A stretch of DNA of 64,000 nucleotides from Riemerella columbipharyngis (GTDB taxonomy: Bacteria; Bacteroidota; Bacteroidia; Flavobacteriales; Weeksellaceae), in the NCBI RefSeq assembly GCF_900101995.1, contig NZ_FNAS01000011.1, positions 1-64,000 on the forward strand, written 5' to 3'. Of this stretch, positions 1 through 9,477 are shown one piece after another (position 1 is the first letter of the stretch; each line of letters begins with the position of its first letter). Under the pieces are notes generated by a model. That model had not been told where the DNA came from and did not search any database. It saw only the letters and a program-made list of their open reading frames with translations. The position numbers were made by a program, and so were the translations under genes.

Positions 1-56
1 GTACTCTTGATGATGAATATATCAAAGAAATAATCGAAGACCAAGGGAAAACTTAA
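1..56 (+). CDS. 3' end of an unidentified gene (partial)
   Basis: The first 56 bases read as one open frame ending in a TAA stop at 54-56. The visible C-terminus is acidic and short (ending DQGKT). The gene starts outside the window and too little is visible to name a family. Confidence 0.4.
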   Translation, partial: TLDDEYIKEIIEDQGKT

Positions 57-403
57 ATTTTAGAACTCCGAAAGACCGATTTTATCAATGCGTCGCATTG
101 GTTGGTTGAATGTATCCACTAATAGAAAAAATGCCGCAGTAGGCAGAAGTATAGACCTATGCTTGTACTCTTTTGTAAAAATAGATTTTCTTATAAAATA
201 AAGTTTAATTACATTTTAAGTTGCTAATATATATAAAAATAATAGGTTGAGTTTTTTTGTTATACTATTTTTTATTTTAGCTAAAACATTAAAATTTTAT
301 TTTTATGATAAAAAAGTTCTAATCAAAAATATCTAAACGAATTTTATAGTTTATCTCTTGTTTTTTCATCAAATATCCCTAACTTTGCAATATAGCTTTT
401 GAA
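57..403. other. AT-rich intergenic region
   Basis: I see no credible ORF or RNA gene between the stop at 56 and the gene at 404. The right end carries the promoter described at 358-387. The region near 60-170 is slightly richer in GC and may be remnant coding DNA, but no family is recognisable. Confidence 0.4.
358..387 (+). promoter_or_regulatory. flavobacterial promoter of the copper module
   Basis: TTG at 358-360, 19 bases, then TAACTTTG at 380-387, an exact fit to the Bacteroidota TTG-N19-TAnnTTTG promoter. The start codon at 404 lies 16 bases downstream. Confidence 0.65.
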
Positions 404-778
404 ATGAATCTGAAAAAGATATTTTTGTTATTGTGTAGCATTGTTCTGGTATTTCCCTCTTTGCAGCTGTCGACTTCCACTAAGCAGAATTGCTATGCTA
501 TGCTTTCTCATAGAGGAAGTTGCAAGATGATGCAACATTTATATGGAAATATGAAATGTTGTAACTCATCTTCTAAAAAACCTCAAAAAGATCATTGTAA
601 AGATAAAGGCGGCTGTACTTATTGCCAATGTTCCATTGCTAAAATTATTCCTTTTGAACATAAAATAGAATCTTCTACAATCCTGTTTTTCAAACCTAAA
701 GAAAAAAATAGCATAGAAATTGCCACTAGTTTTACAGATATTTTGCTTTCTATTTGGCGACCACCCAAGATAGCTTAA
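404..778 (+). CDS. small Cys-rich secreted protein next to a multicopper oxidase
   Basis: This 124-residue protein starts with a lysine pair and a hydrophobic stretch (residues 5-22) that looks like a signal peptide. The mature part holds about ten cysteines, including CC near residue 52 and C-x-x-C-x-C near residues 71-76, plus several His and Met residues. This composition suits metal binding. It ends in a conserved-looking WRPPK motif. It lies 100 bases upstream of the multicopper oxidase in the same direction behind a good promoter, so a role in periplasmic copper handling is a reasonable inference. I do not recognise a named family with certainty. Confidence 0.7.
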   Translation: MNLKKIFLLLCSIVLVFPSLQLSTSTKQNCYAMLSHRGSCKMMQHLYGNMKCCNSSSKKPQKDHCKDKGGCTYCQCSIAKIIPFEHKIESSTILFFKPKEKNSIEIATSFTDILLSIWRPPKIA

Positions 779-878
779 TTATTTCCATTTTTACACAAGA
801 TTATTGCAATTTACTAGTTTACTTTTTTCCGATGAAAAAAATTGGGAGAGTTTGTGTTACATTATTAAATTAAACAAA

Positions 879-3164
879 ATGAAAATATTTAAGCTTGTAT
901 TCTGTTTGCTTTGGAGTGTTGTCGCATTTGCACAATCAAGTCCGAGTAAACCCGTTAAAGAATATACATTAACCATAACAAAAGGACAAATAAACAAGGC
1001 CGGTGTCCATACGAACGGGATGATGGTAAACGGCTCTGTTCCTGGACCTACTTTAGTCTTCAATGAAGGAGACTCAGCGGTGATACATGTGGAAAATAAA
1101 ATGTCAGTGCCTACTTCCGTCCATTGGCACGGGTTGCTTTTACCTAACTATGAAGACGGCGTACCTATTCTTACAACGCCACCTATAGCCCCGCACAGTA
1201 CATACACCTACCACATTCCGCTAAGGCAGTCGGGTACTTATTGGTATCATTCGCATACGATGTTGCAAGAGCAGAAAGGCGTTTACGGCTCTATCGTTAT
1301 TTTGCCGAAACAAAAAAGTATGGATTACGACAAAGACCTGGTAATCGTGCTTTCCGATTGGACTAATGAGCGTCCGGAGGCTATTCTTAAAAACCTAAAA
1401 CGCGGTAATGAGTGGTATCAAATAAAGAAAGGAACCGCAGTACCATTGAGCCAAGTCATCTCTCGCGGAGCATTGGGGGCGCAGCTGAAGATGTGGCGTG
1501 ATAGGATGGAAGCCCCCGATATTGCAGATGTCTATTATCCCGCATTCCTTACCAATGGCAAGAAAACAGCAGAGTATCCGGATTTGAAGCCCGGAGAAAA
1601 AGTGAGACTTCGGTTCATTAACGCCTCTGCATCTACTTATTTTTGGTTGGATTTTGGTAAAGCCAATCCTTTGCTCATATCTGCCGACGGCATAGATGTG
1701 CAACCTGTCCGCAAAAATCGTTTGCTGATGGCAATCGCAGAAACTTATGACTTTATCGTACAAATACCCGACGGAAAGCTCGAAATTTCAGCTACGGCTC
1801 AAGACGGCTCGGGGCATACCTTGCTGCATTTGGGTAGCGGTAAGCTGATACCGGCAAGCATTATCGATAAACCAGACAAAATAGAAATGATGAAGGCAAT
1901 ATCTGAAATGGATATGAAAATGGGTGCTCCGGCATTAGCTTGGAATCCTAAGAAAGCAGAGCCTAAAAAGCAGATGGAACACTATGGTATGAAAATGTCT
2001 CATGACAATCATAGCAGAATGGATATGCACCACGATATGATGATGCCGACGGATGAACACAAAGAACATAAAGAACACGGGCATTCGCACGATATGCACC
2101 AAATGTCTATGCACAGCCATACCAATATGTCGGCTTCGGAAGTTTTCACACCGCAGGAGCGGGAGAAATATTTTAACTATGATTTTCTAAAAGCCCAAGT
2201 CCCATCTGTATTTGATAAAAATTTGCCAGTAAACCATATATTACTGAATTTGACAGGAAATATGGAACGCTATGTTTGGAGTATGAACGGTGTCCCCATA
2301 TCCGAAGCGGATGAAATTACAATAAAAAAAGGCGTTATCACCCGCATCACGCTCAACAACCTTACGATGATGCACCACCCAATGCATTTGCACGGGCATT
2401 ATTTCCGTGTGATTAGTAAAAACGGAGATTATTCTCCGTGGAAGCATACTGTAAATATACCGCCAATGCATAAATTGACCATAGAATTGGTAGGAGATGA
2501 AAGCGGAGACTGGTTTTTCCACTGTCATGTTCTGTATCATATGATGTCGGGAATGACTCGTATTTTCACCTACAATACCCCTCGCGATGTGCGGCTACCT
2601 TATGATAAGACTAAAATAAAGACAGAAATGGATCCCTATTTCAGCTGGGGAACATTGGCTACTGGCTCTAACTATTCAAGTATAAACTGGACTTACAGCA
2701 GTATTCGCAACGAATGGGATATCTCTGCAGAGGCGGACTATCGGGGTAGGTTTGAGGCAGAACTGAGCTACAACCGCTACCTTAATGATTGGGTACGTAC
2801 TTATCTGGGAGTGAAGTCAGAGAAATATAATATAGGTAAAGATTACCAAGAGTCTTCACCTGTACTGAAAGCAGGACTAAAATATTTTACGCCGTATCGG
2901 TTTTATACGGATATTAGTATTGACAGCCGTTGGCGTCCCTCTTTTAAAGTAGGGCGGGAGCTGTTGCTTTTTCCGCGATTGTTTTTTAATGCCTCTTATG
3001 AATACACCGCTGACTTTGGTTGGACAAAATCTTCAGGCAAAAAATATACAGGAGAAACCAAATGGGAGCTTGGTATGGAGTATATGCTCTCACGGGATTT
3101 TTCTTTAGCGGCAAGCTATCACAACCTTTATAAATGGGGTGGAGGATTAGTGCTAAGGCTTTAG
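879..3164 (+). CDS. CopA-like multicopper oxidase fused to a beta-rich C-terminal domain
   Basis: This 761-residue periplasmic oxidase probably oxidises Cu(I) to Cu(II) for copper tolerance. I chose the ATG at 879 because it begins a signal peptide (MKIFKLVFCLLW, cleavage after AQ); the open frame extends upstream to 804 without signal character. All four copper-ligand motifs are present: HWHG at residues 82-85, YHSH at 123-126, HPMHLHG at about 500-506 and HCHxxxHxxxGM at about 548-559. A linker at about residues 365-420 is very rich in Met and His, like CopA copper-loading segments. After about residue 585 the oxidase ends and some 175 residues follow with alternating aromatic/polar strands, resembling a CopB-like outer-membrane barrel part. 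The fold of that tail is inferred. The Cys-rich protein upstream is its likely partner. Confidence 0.9.
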   Translation: MKIFKLVFCLLWSVVAFAQSSPSKPVKEYTLTITKGQINKAGVHTNGMMVNGSVPGPTLVFNEGDSAVIHVENKMSVPTSVHWHGLLLPNYEDGVPILTTPPIAPHSTYTYHIPLRQSGTYWYHSHTMLQEQKGVYGSIVILPKQKSMDYDKDLVIVLSDWTNERPEAILKNLKRGNEWYQIKKGTAVPLSQVISRGALGAQLKMWRDRMEAPDIADVYYPAFLTNGKKTAEYPDLKPGEKVRLRFINASASTYFWLDFGKANPLLISADGIDVQPVRKNRLLMAIAETYDFIVQIPDGKLEISATAQDGSGHTLLHLGSGKLIPASIIDKPDKIEMMKAISEMDMKMGAPALAWNPKKAEPKKQMEHYGMKMSHDNHSRMDMHHDMMMPTDEHKEHKEHGHSHDMHQMSMHSHTNMSASEVFTPQEREKYFNYDFLKAQVPSVFDKNLPVNHILLNLTGNMERYVWSMNGVPISEADEITIKKGVITRITLNNLTMMHHPMHLHGHYFRVISKNGDYSPWKHTVNIPPMHKLTIELVGDESGDWFFHCHVLYHMMSGMTRIFTYNTPRDVRLPYDKTKIKTEMDPYFSWGTLATGSNYSSINWTYSSIRNEWDISAEADYRGRFEAELSYNRYLNDWVRTYLGVKSEKYNIGKDYQESSPVLKAGLKYFTPYRFYTDISIDSRWRPSFKVGRELLLFPRLFFNASYEYTADFGWTKSSGKKYTGETKWELGMEYMLSRDFSLAASYHNLYKWGGGLVLRL

Positions 3165-3196
3165 AGATAGTTTAAGTTAAGTTGTTACAGCCCCAG

Positions 3197-3226
3197 ACTC
3201 CGACTTTATAAAGTCGGAGTTTTTTC
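3197..3226 (+). terminator. rho-independent terminator after the copper oxidase
   Basis: A perfect 10-bp stem (ACTCCGACTT / AAGTCGGAGT) with a TATA loop at 3197-3220 is followed by a run of six T. It ends the copper module transcript. Confidence 0.85.
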
Positions 3227-3285
3227 CTTCTAAAATAAATTTTTAACCTGTATAAACTTTATTTTTGCAATAATAAATATAAAAA

Positions 3286-3840
3286 ATGAAAGCCTTAATA
3301 GGAGCTACTGGTGCAACGGGAAAAGAATTATTGTCGTTATTATTGGAAGACAAGAATTTTTAACAAGTGGATATTTTCATCCGCCGAAAAGTAAGCTTAG
3401 AACACCCTAAATTGAGAATGCACATTGTAGATTTTGAAAAACCCAAACAATGGAAATCCCTCGTGAAAAACAATATGCTGTTTTCCTATCTGGGAACGAT
3501 ACTAAAAGCGGTAGAGAGCAAAGAGGCACAGTGAAACGCGAACTTACCTATTTGTAGAATATGCTAAGGAAAACAGCGAAGAAAGTTATGTACTAGTGTA
3601 CTCGGAAGGAGTCTCTCCTAAATCCGTATTTTATTATGCTAAAATAAAAGGGCTATTGGAAGAAACTGTTATAAAACGGGAGTTCGGTAAAACCATTATC
3701 CTCAATCTTCCGCCATTGATAAGGGAAAATACCGACAAAAAATTGAAGTGTAGGGTATCATAATGATTAAGTTTTTCAACACACTCAGATTTTACTGAAA
3801 TCGTTCAAATCTCTGTCCAAACCCGCTTTGAAAAAAAAGA
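3286..3840 (+). pseudogene. decayed NAD(P)-binding oxidoreductase
   Basis: The ATG at 3286 begins a Rossmann start (MKALIGATGATGKELL) that hits a stop at 3361. The remainder is readable in shifting frames: a segment like DIFIRRK, then YVLVYSEGVSPKSVFYYAKIK with the Ser/Tyr/Lys arrangement of atypical short-chain reductases, then TIILNLPPLI, and a tail near 3765-3840 resembling the C-terminus of the same family. Several stops and frameshifts make it non-functional. A TATTTTTG promoter element survives at 3260-3267. It resembles NAD(P)H-binding proteins of the NmrA/YwnB type. Confidence 0.7.
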
Positions 3841-4138
3841 TAAAAGTCTTAAAAACATCGGGATGCAGTCTTCATTTCGTTAAAAAATTCAATAAATACA
3901 AAAAAAATAAACGTTAATATTATTAGAAAAATATGTTAAAAACATTAAAAATACAGTGCAAGAAGAATTGCGGATGCTCGAAGAAAGCTCGAAAGCATTG
4001 CGTATAATTATATTTTATGCTAAATCAATTTCTTATAAAAAAAAATTAATTTTATCTCCCAAAAAACGACAGCAATCTACATTTTAAAATTAACAACAGC
4101 TCTTTTTATTATCATTAACAGCTCAACTGGCTTTCTGA

Positions 4139-4790
4139 CAAAACAATAAAACAGATTGAAAAAAAGACGAACTAAAAGGCAAAGTAAAAATAGTAGAAGA
4201 ATCCGTTTATATCGCCAAAGAGAAATCAGGTAAAACCCCAAAGAGGGATTTGCAGCGAAGAATTGTTTACAAATACAATAAAACAGAACAAGCTGAGTAT
4301 AATTTGAATTGAAAAAAAAATTGCTAAATACGATGAAAAAGGCAACAAAACAGAAACAGCATTTTATAACGCCGACGATAGTTTGAAATAGAAAGAAATT
4401 TATAAGCACGACGAGAAAGGAAACAATACAGAATCAGAATCCTATTACACCAAAGAAACACCATTTAATAAAAGTATTTATAAATACAATGAAAAAGGGC
4501 AGCAAGTAGAAAGGGCAATGTACGACAATAGAGGAAATTTTTGAATGGAAAATCGATTATAATAAGTATGACGAAAGGGAAAATCTCGAAGAATTAGCTT
4601 GCTATTAATTATGCTAACAATAAGTTAGTTTGGAAACATATTTACGCATACAATAAAGAAGAAAATTAGACAAAGGACGCAAATTATGATACCGATGGTA
4701 GATTGAATAGAATGTTTATTTACAAATATGATAAGCATGATGAAAAAATAATTGGGTTCTACAAATAAAATACTCCCAAAGTGACAAAAA
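4139..4790 (+). pseudogene. decayed protein with repeated KYDEKGNKTE-like units
   Basis: Reading across frames, this stretch encodes repeated units of the type KYDEKGNKTE followed by YN-D-D or YDNRGN, at least four times between 4270 and 4760. It is preceded by a segment starting LKGKVKIVEESVY. Bacteroidota encode secreted or surface proteins with such tandem YD-like repeats. Many stops and frameshifts interrupt it, so it is not expressed as one protein. The 110-residue open frame on the opposite strand at 4077-4409 is a by-product of this sequence. Confidence 0.55.
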
Positions 4791-5331
4791 TACAACTATC
4801 CACCCCACCCACATCACCGAACGAAAAATAGAATATTAGTCTTAAAATAATTTACAAAAAAGCTAAGTTCTAATAAGCATATTGAATAGATCTTGTTTAA
4901 AAGCAAATCAACCCGTATTTGAGGTAAAAAAATAGTAGAGAACATAGCCATTCTCTGGGTACTATGCTTCATCTTTTTCAAAAATCAGTTCAAATGGTTC
5001 TTGAATATACTTTGTTGCCATTCCATTGAAGGATTGCATAAAATTCCTAAACCTCTTGTCTATATTATTCATATTCCGAAATAGTCGTTATATCATTGAT
5101 TATCATATCTTTTTTTCAAAATATACAATACTTAACTATAGTAATTACTCTGCTTATTATCTGTGAAATTAGTAATTTCTCCTTTAATGGGAGGTTATCA
5201 ATAAGTGATTAAACGTATTTCTTTACACAAGTTGTACATATTGTCCGAATACTTTGGAAAAATGTAAAATGTTTTATATATTTAGGAAATTTTATTTTAC
5301 ATTTGCAATGCAATAATTTTTAAATACACTT

Positions 5332-5790
5332 ATGGAAACAAAATTTTTATTACCACACCGCATAAAATACTTTGGTTGGGTATTAATGGCTTTAGCAACA
5401 ATTTTTTGGATTTGATCAGGATTCTTACCAGACAATCAATTTCCTTATTAGTGGAATTGTTTTTTCTATTATCGGAGATTATAATTCATTCGGTGAGAAC
5501 GTTTATTTTAAGTTTATCTACACCAATCTCACCTACACCGTAGCAGCCTTTGCATTTATTATAGGTCGCTTATTGATAGCATTCTCTCGGGAAGTAGTAG
5601 AAGACGAGTTTATTGCCAATCTGTGCTTACAATCGTTCCAGTCGGCATTTTTAATTAATTATGTGGTGCTTTTCTTACTGTTCGTTTTTGTTTACAGAAT
5701 ATCCTTTTTATGAATGATGGCTTATCAGATGTTTTTAATACTTATTTTGTTTATTATACTGTTTCATTATTTACTATCAAAAAATAAAAA
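5332..5790 (+). pseudogene. decayed membrane protein, partner of an XRE regulator
   Basis: The ATG at 5332 follows a TACATTTG promoter element (5298-5305) and encodes a start with a membrane segment (KYFGWVLMALATIFWI). It is cut by an in-frame TGA and a frameshift near 5415-5440. From about 5450 a long hydrophobic frame resumes (IIGDYNSFGENVYF, then two further membrane segments) to a stop near 5713, with remnants to about 5790. It directly precedes a broken XRE-type regulator, a common pairing in this class. Confidence 0.6.
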
Positions 5791-5795
5791 TTAGC

Positions 5796-5998
5796 ATGAA
5801 AAATACGATAAAAGTACAGCGTGCCATCAAAAACATTACACAGAAGGAATTGGCTAAAATCATCTCCGTAAGCCGTCAGACTATTAATGCAATAGAAAAA
5901 AACAAGTGTATGTACCTTCTACGATTTTGGCATTGAAAATAGTCCATTATTTCGAAAAATCCATAGAGGAAATTTTTATACTAGAAGAGGAAGATTAG
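5796..5998 (+). pseudogene. frameshifted XRE-family helix-turn-helix regulator
   Basis: The frame from 5796 encodes KVQRAIKNITQKELAKIISVSRQTINAIEKNK, a classic small Cro/C1-type helix-turn-helix. It then runs into a wrong frame at about 5910. Two bases downstream the expected continuation (VPSTILALKIVHYFEKSIEEIF, ending EEED) is present to the stop at 5996-5998. The lesion looks like a 2-base duplication (tgtatgta). An intact version would be about 67 residues, typical of the toxin-free YgzD/YozG-type regulators. Confidence 0.75.
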
Positions 5999-6235
5999 TT
6001 TTTCTCTAAATTCTAAAATATTAAAAGTAAAAAAACAAGGAAACATACAAAGCAAAAAAATAATATATATAGGCTAAACGGATAAAAAAATGTTTAGAAG
6101 AGAAGTATAAGCCTTCTGTTAAAAATTAAAATCTAAGAATTTTATAATATAATATTTTATTATAAAAGCTTATTTTTTCAGTTATTTACACTATAAATAT
6201 TCGTAACTTTATAGAAATCTACAAATTAAGTTACT

Positions 6236-6680
6236 ATGAAAATTATCCAACCAACATTACTGACAATCAGTGGCAATTTATAAAAAATACTTTGGATTTC
6301 AACAATAGAAAGTGAAAATATCATTTGAAAATCGTCTAAAATGCCATTGTGTACATAGTGAAAACGGGCTACTAATGACGGAAGCGTCCTAATGATTTTC
6401 CAAAGTGGGAACTGGTTAATTACTACTACAGCAAATGGGCAAAAACGGATTTCTGTCAGTAATAAAAAAAAACAAATTCGACTATTTAATCAATGTAGCG
6501 ATACAAAGTTCAGAAAAGAAAAACAGATTTTCAGACTGTTTTCAAAAGACTGATTATAGAACGCATCTTTTCATGGTTTGACAAAGACAAAAGACTAAAA
6601 CTATGCAGAAATTAAGAACTTCTGACAGAAAAACTCAGAAAATAGAGATTAATTATCCGACATAAAACTTCTACTCAATA
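6236..6680 (+). mobile_element. IS5-family transposase remnant
   Basis: Translated fragments read YPTNITDNQWQFIKNTL, then KYHLKIV-NAIVYIVKTG, then PNDFPKWELVNYYYSKWAK. This matches the N-terminal DUF4096-type domain of IS5-group transposases. Later fragments give a possible catalytic-domain residue pattern near 6520-6600. Multiple stops and frameshifts are present, no complete inverted repeats are visible and no DDE domain is intact. It is a dead insertion sequence. Confidence 0.7.
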
Positions 6681-6757
6681 AAATTTAACTATAATCTTAA
6701 CAAATATAGAGAAAAAATAAGAGTTAAAATTCCTCTAAAACTCTATTATAATTTTCC

Positions 6758-6765
6758 TAAATTTG
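6758..6765 (+). promoter_or_regulatory. -7 promoter element of rpiB
   Basis: TAAATTTG fits TAnnTTTG and lies 23 bases before the rpiB start. No clear TTG is seen at the expected distance. Confidence 0.45.
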
Positions 6766-6788
6766 TAGAGAATTAAATTTTATTAAAA

Positions 6789-7220
6789 ATGATAAAAATA
6801 GCTATCGCCTGCGACCATGCAGGATTTGAATACAAAGAATACCTTAAAAAACAACTTTCTGAGAAATACGAAATACAAGACTTCGGAACACATTCCTCCG
6901 ATTCTGTGGATTATCCCGATTTTGTGCATCCTGCCGCTAATTCTGTAGAAAGCGGAGAAAACACTTTTGGGATTCTCATTTGCGGAAGCGGACAAGGAGT
7001 GCAGCTCTCGGCGAACAAACATAAAAATATCCGCTGTGCTCTATGCTGGATGCCCGAGCTTGCTGCACTCTCACGCCAGCACAATAACGCCAATATGCTC
7101 GCAATGCCGGCACGATTTATCGCAAAAGAATTGGCTTTAGAAATAGCAGAAACATTCATCAATACCAATTTCGAAGGAGGAAGGCACGAACGCAGAGTAG
7201 AAAAAATTTCGGCGTGCTAA
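6789..7220 (+). CDS. rpiB: ribose-5-phosphate isomerase B
   Basis: Interconverts ribose 5-phosphate and ribulose 5-phosphate in the non-oxidative pentose phosphate pathway, in the cytoplasm. The 143 residues match the RpiB/LacAB family length. The start holds the phosphate-binding CDHAGFEYKEYL segment. The catalytic Cys lies in ILICGSGQGVQLSANK (about residues 57-72), followed by RCALCW and the conserved SRQHNNANMLAMPARFI segment. rnr follows 33 bases downstream in the same direction, so the two may be co-transcribed. It is the first intact gene after the pseudogene region. Confidence 0.95.
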   Translation: MIKIAIACDHAGFEYKEYLKKQLSEKYEIQDFGTHSSDSVDYPDFVHPAANSVESGENTFGILICGSGQGVQLSANKHKNIRCALCWMPELAALSRQHNNANMLAMPARFIAKELALEIAETFINTNFEGGRHERRVEKISAC

Positions 7221-7253
7221 AACACTTAATACATAAAAATACACCTACACAAA

Positions 7254-9407
7254 ATGGCTAAAAAAAGAAAATTTATCTCTAAAAAAAATGATAAAAAACT
7301 TAGAGAGATAGGACGCTTGATCCTTAATTTTATGAATAAAAATTCCGCTAAAATCTACAATTACAAACAGATTTCAGACGGAATAGATTACAAAAATCCC
7401 CGCCAGAGAGAACAAGTAATACAAGCCCTGCACAAGCTCATCGCAGACGAAAAAATAAAAGAGGCGGAAAAAGGCAAGTATATCATTAACCTAAAAATAA
7501 AAGGCACTCTTACGGGCATCATAGATTTTAACCTATCCGGAAATGCCTATGTGAGAGTAGAGGGCTTAGACGATGATATTTTCATACATTCCAGAAATGT
7601 AAAAGATGCTCTACAAGGGGACAAAGTCCTTATCGTAACTTATCACTTCAAAGAAAAAAAGCTCGAAGGCTCTGTCTTAGAAGTTTTGGAGAGAAATAGA
7701 GAGGAGTTCGTGGGAATATTTGAGTTTATCAAACATAAAGATTTTGGCTTCGTCGTCTGCGACAAAAAACAAATCAACACAGACATCTTCATTCCTAAAG
7801 GAAAAATAAACAATGCAAAAAATGGAGATAAGGTTTTAGTGAAGATGACCGATTGGAAACCTGACTCTAAAAATCCGGAAGGCGAAATCATAAAAATTCT
7901 CGGCATACCTGGCGAACACGAAACGGAAATCCACTCCATACTATCGGAATACGGACTACCGTACAGCTTTCCCGAAAATGTGGAAACAGAGGCTCGGAAC
8001 ATAAACCGCAACATTTCCCCCGAAGAGCTGAAAAAACGCCGTGATATGAGAGACATCTGCACCTTTACCATAGACCCAAAAGATGCCAAAGATTTTGATG
8101 ATGCATTATCCATAAAGAAACTGAAAAACGGGCATTGGGAGATTGGTGTCCACATTGCAGATGTTTCCCACTATGTTACCCCGGGAAGCTGTATAGACGA
8201 GGAAGCGTACCAAAGGGCGACCTCTGTTTATCTGGTAGATAGAGTAGTGCCTATGCTTCCGGAAGTACTGTGTAACGACGTTTGCTCTCTTCGTCCAAAT
8301 GAGGACAAATATGTTTTTTCTGCAGTTTTTGAAATCAATGATAAAGCCGAAATCGTAAAAGAGTGGTTCGGGAGAGCAGTCATACATTCAGACAGACGGT
8401 TTACCTACGAAGAAGCCCAAGAGCGTATAGAAACAGGCATTGGCGATTTTTCAGAAGAAATACTACAGCTGGATAGACTTGCTAAAATTCTTAGAGAAAA
8501 ACGAATAAAGAACGGTGCCATCACTTTCGACAGAAGCGAAGTCAAATTTAATCTCAATGAGCAAAATGAACCTATTGGGGTTTATTTCAAAATCTCTAAA
8601 GATGCCAACCATCTGATAGAAGAGTTTATGCTTTTAGCCAATAGAAAAGTATCCGAATTCATATCCCAAAGCAGCAAAGGCGTTCCTACGGGAAAAACAT
8701 TTATATACAGAGTCCACGATGATCCGGATCCTACCAAATTGGAAGCACTTCGGGATTTTGTAACAACATTCGGATACAAAATGGACTTGGCCAACAGCAA
8801 GAAAATTGCCAATAGTATGAACAACCTTCTCAGCGCCGTAAAAGGAAAAGGCGAAGAGAATATGATAGAAACCCTCGCAATGCGATCTATGAGCAAAGCA
8901 TTCTACTCTACCGAGCCTATCGGGCATTACGGGCTTGGTTTCAGTTTTTATACCCATTTTACTTCACCTATCAGGCGGTATCCGGACCTTATTGCCCACA
9001 GATTGTTGCAGCATTATTTAGACAAAGGCAAATCACCTGATAAAGCCAGCTACGAAGAGAAATGCAAACATTGCAGTCAAATGGAGCGATTGGCGGCAGA
9101 TGCAGAGAGAGATTCCATCAAATTTATGCAAGTTAAGTTTATGGACAAGCATATAGGAGAGGAGTTTACGGGCGTGATATCCGGCGTTGCAGAGTTCGGA
9201 TTTTGGGTACAGATTCCCGAGAATGGAGCAGAGGGACTCATCAAGCTAAGAGATTTAATGGACGATTCTTATCAATACGATGCCAAATCTCACGCTGTGT
9301 ACGGCATAAGAACCCAAAACCAATACCGTCTGGGAGATGAAGTGAAAATAAAAGTAATGAAGGCAAACCTGATACAAAAACAATTAGATTTCAAAATTGT
9401 GAAGTGA
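7254..9407 (+). CDS. rnr: ribonuclease R
   Basis: A processive 3'-5' exoribonuclease that degrades structured RNA and takes part in RNA quality control. At 717 residues it is of normal RNase R length. Visible in order: a basic N-terminus and winged-helix region (about 1-75), cold-shock OB domains (about 80-220), the RNB catalytic domain with the metal-binding aspartates in DPKDAKDFDDALS (about 276-288) and the HYGLGFSFYTHFTSPIRRYPDL segment (about 563-584), and a C-terminal S1 domain (GVISGVAEFGFWVQI, about 640-655). Unlike the E. coli protein, it has no long basic C-terminal tail. Confidence 0.95.
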   Translation: MAKKRKFISKKNDKKLREIGRLILNFMNKNSAKIYNYKQISDGIDYKNPRQREQVIQALHKLIADEKIKEAEKGKYIINLKIKGTLTGIIDFNLSGNAYVRVEGLDDDIFIHSRNVKDALQGDKVLIVTYHFKEKKLEGSVLEVLERNREEFVGIFEFIKHKDFGFVVCDKKQINTDIFIPKGKINNAKNGDKVLVKMTDWKPDSKNPEGEIIKILGIPGEHETEIHSILSEYGLPYSFPENVETEARNINRNISPEELKKRRDMRDICTFTIDPKDAKDFDDALSIKKLKNGHWEIGVHIADVSHYVTPGSCIDEEAYQRATSVYLVDRVVPMLPEVLCNDVCSLRPNEDKYVFSAVFEINDKAEIVKEWFGRAVIHSDRRFTYEEAQERIETGIGDFSEEILQLDRLAKILREKRIKNGAITFDRSEVKFNLNEQNEPIGVYFKISKDANHLIEEFMLLANRKVSEFISQSSKGVPTGKTFIYRVHDDPDPTKLEALRDFVTTFGYKMDLANSKKIANSMNNLLSAVKGKGEENMIETLAMRSMSKAFYSTEPIGHYGLGFSFYTHFTSPIRRYPDLIAHRLLQHYLDKGKSPDKASYEEKCKHCSQMERLAADAERDSIKFMQVKFMDKHIGEEFTGVISGVAEFGFWVQIPENGAEGLIKLRDLMDDSYQYDAKSHAVYGIRTQNQYRLGDEVKIKVMKANLIQKQLDFKIVK

Positions 9408-9477
9408 TAAAATAAGTTTTTCTTACTTTTGTATATGTTTTTGGGCAAAATTTTGTCTTGATTTAATGAAATAGAAA

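Noticed and set aside
1395-1763. Minus-strand open frame inside the multicopper oxidase gene
   Set aside because: It lies antisense to a clear coding region and has no family features.
4077-4409. Minus-strand 110-residue open frame
   Set aside because: It is antisense to the decayed repeat gene, is Phe/Cys-rich and shows no family motif, so it is probably a by-product of AT-rich coding remnants.
4969-5076. Minus-strand fragment reading NNIDKRFRNFMQSFNGMATKYI
   Set aside because: It looks like a short transposase-type C-terminus, but it is too short and isolated to assign a family or call a gene.
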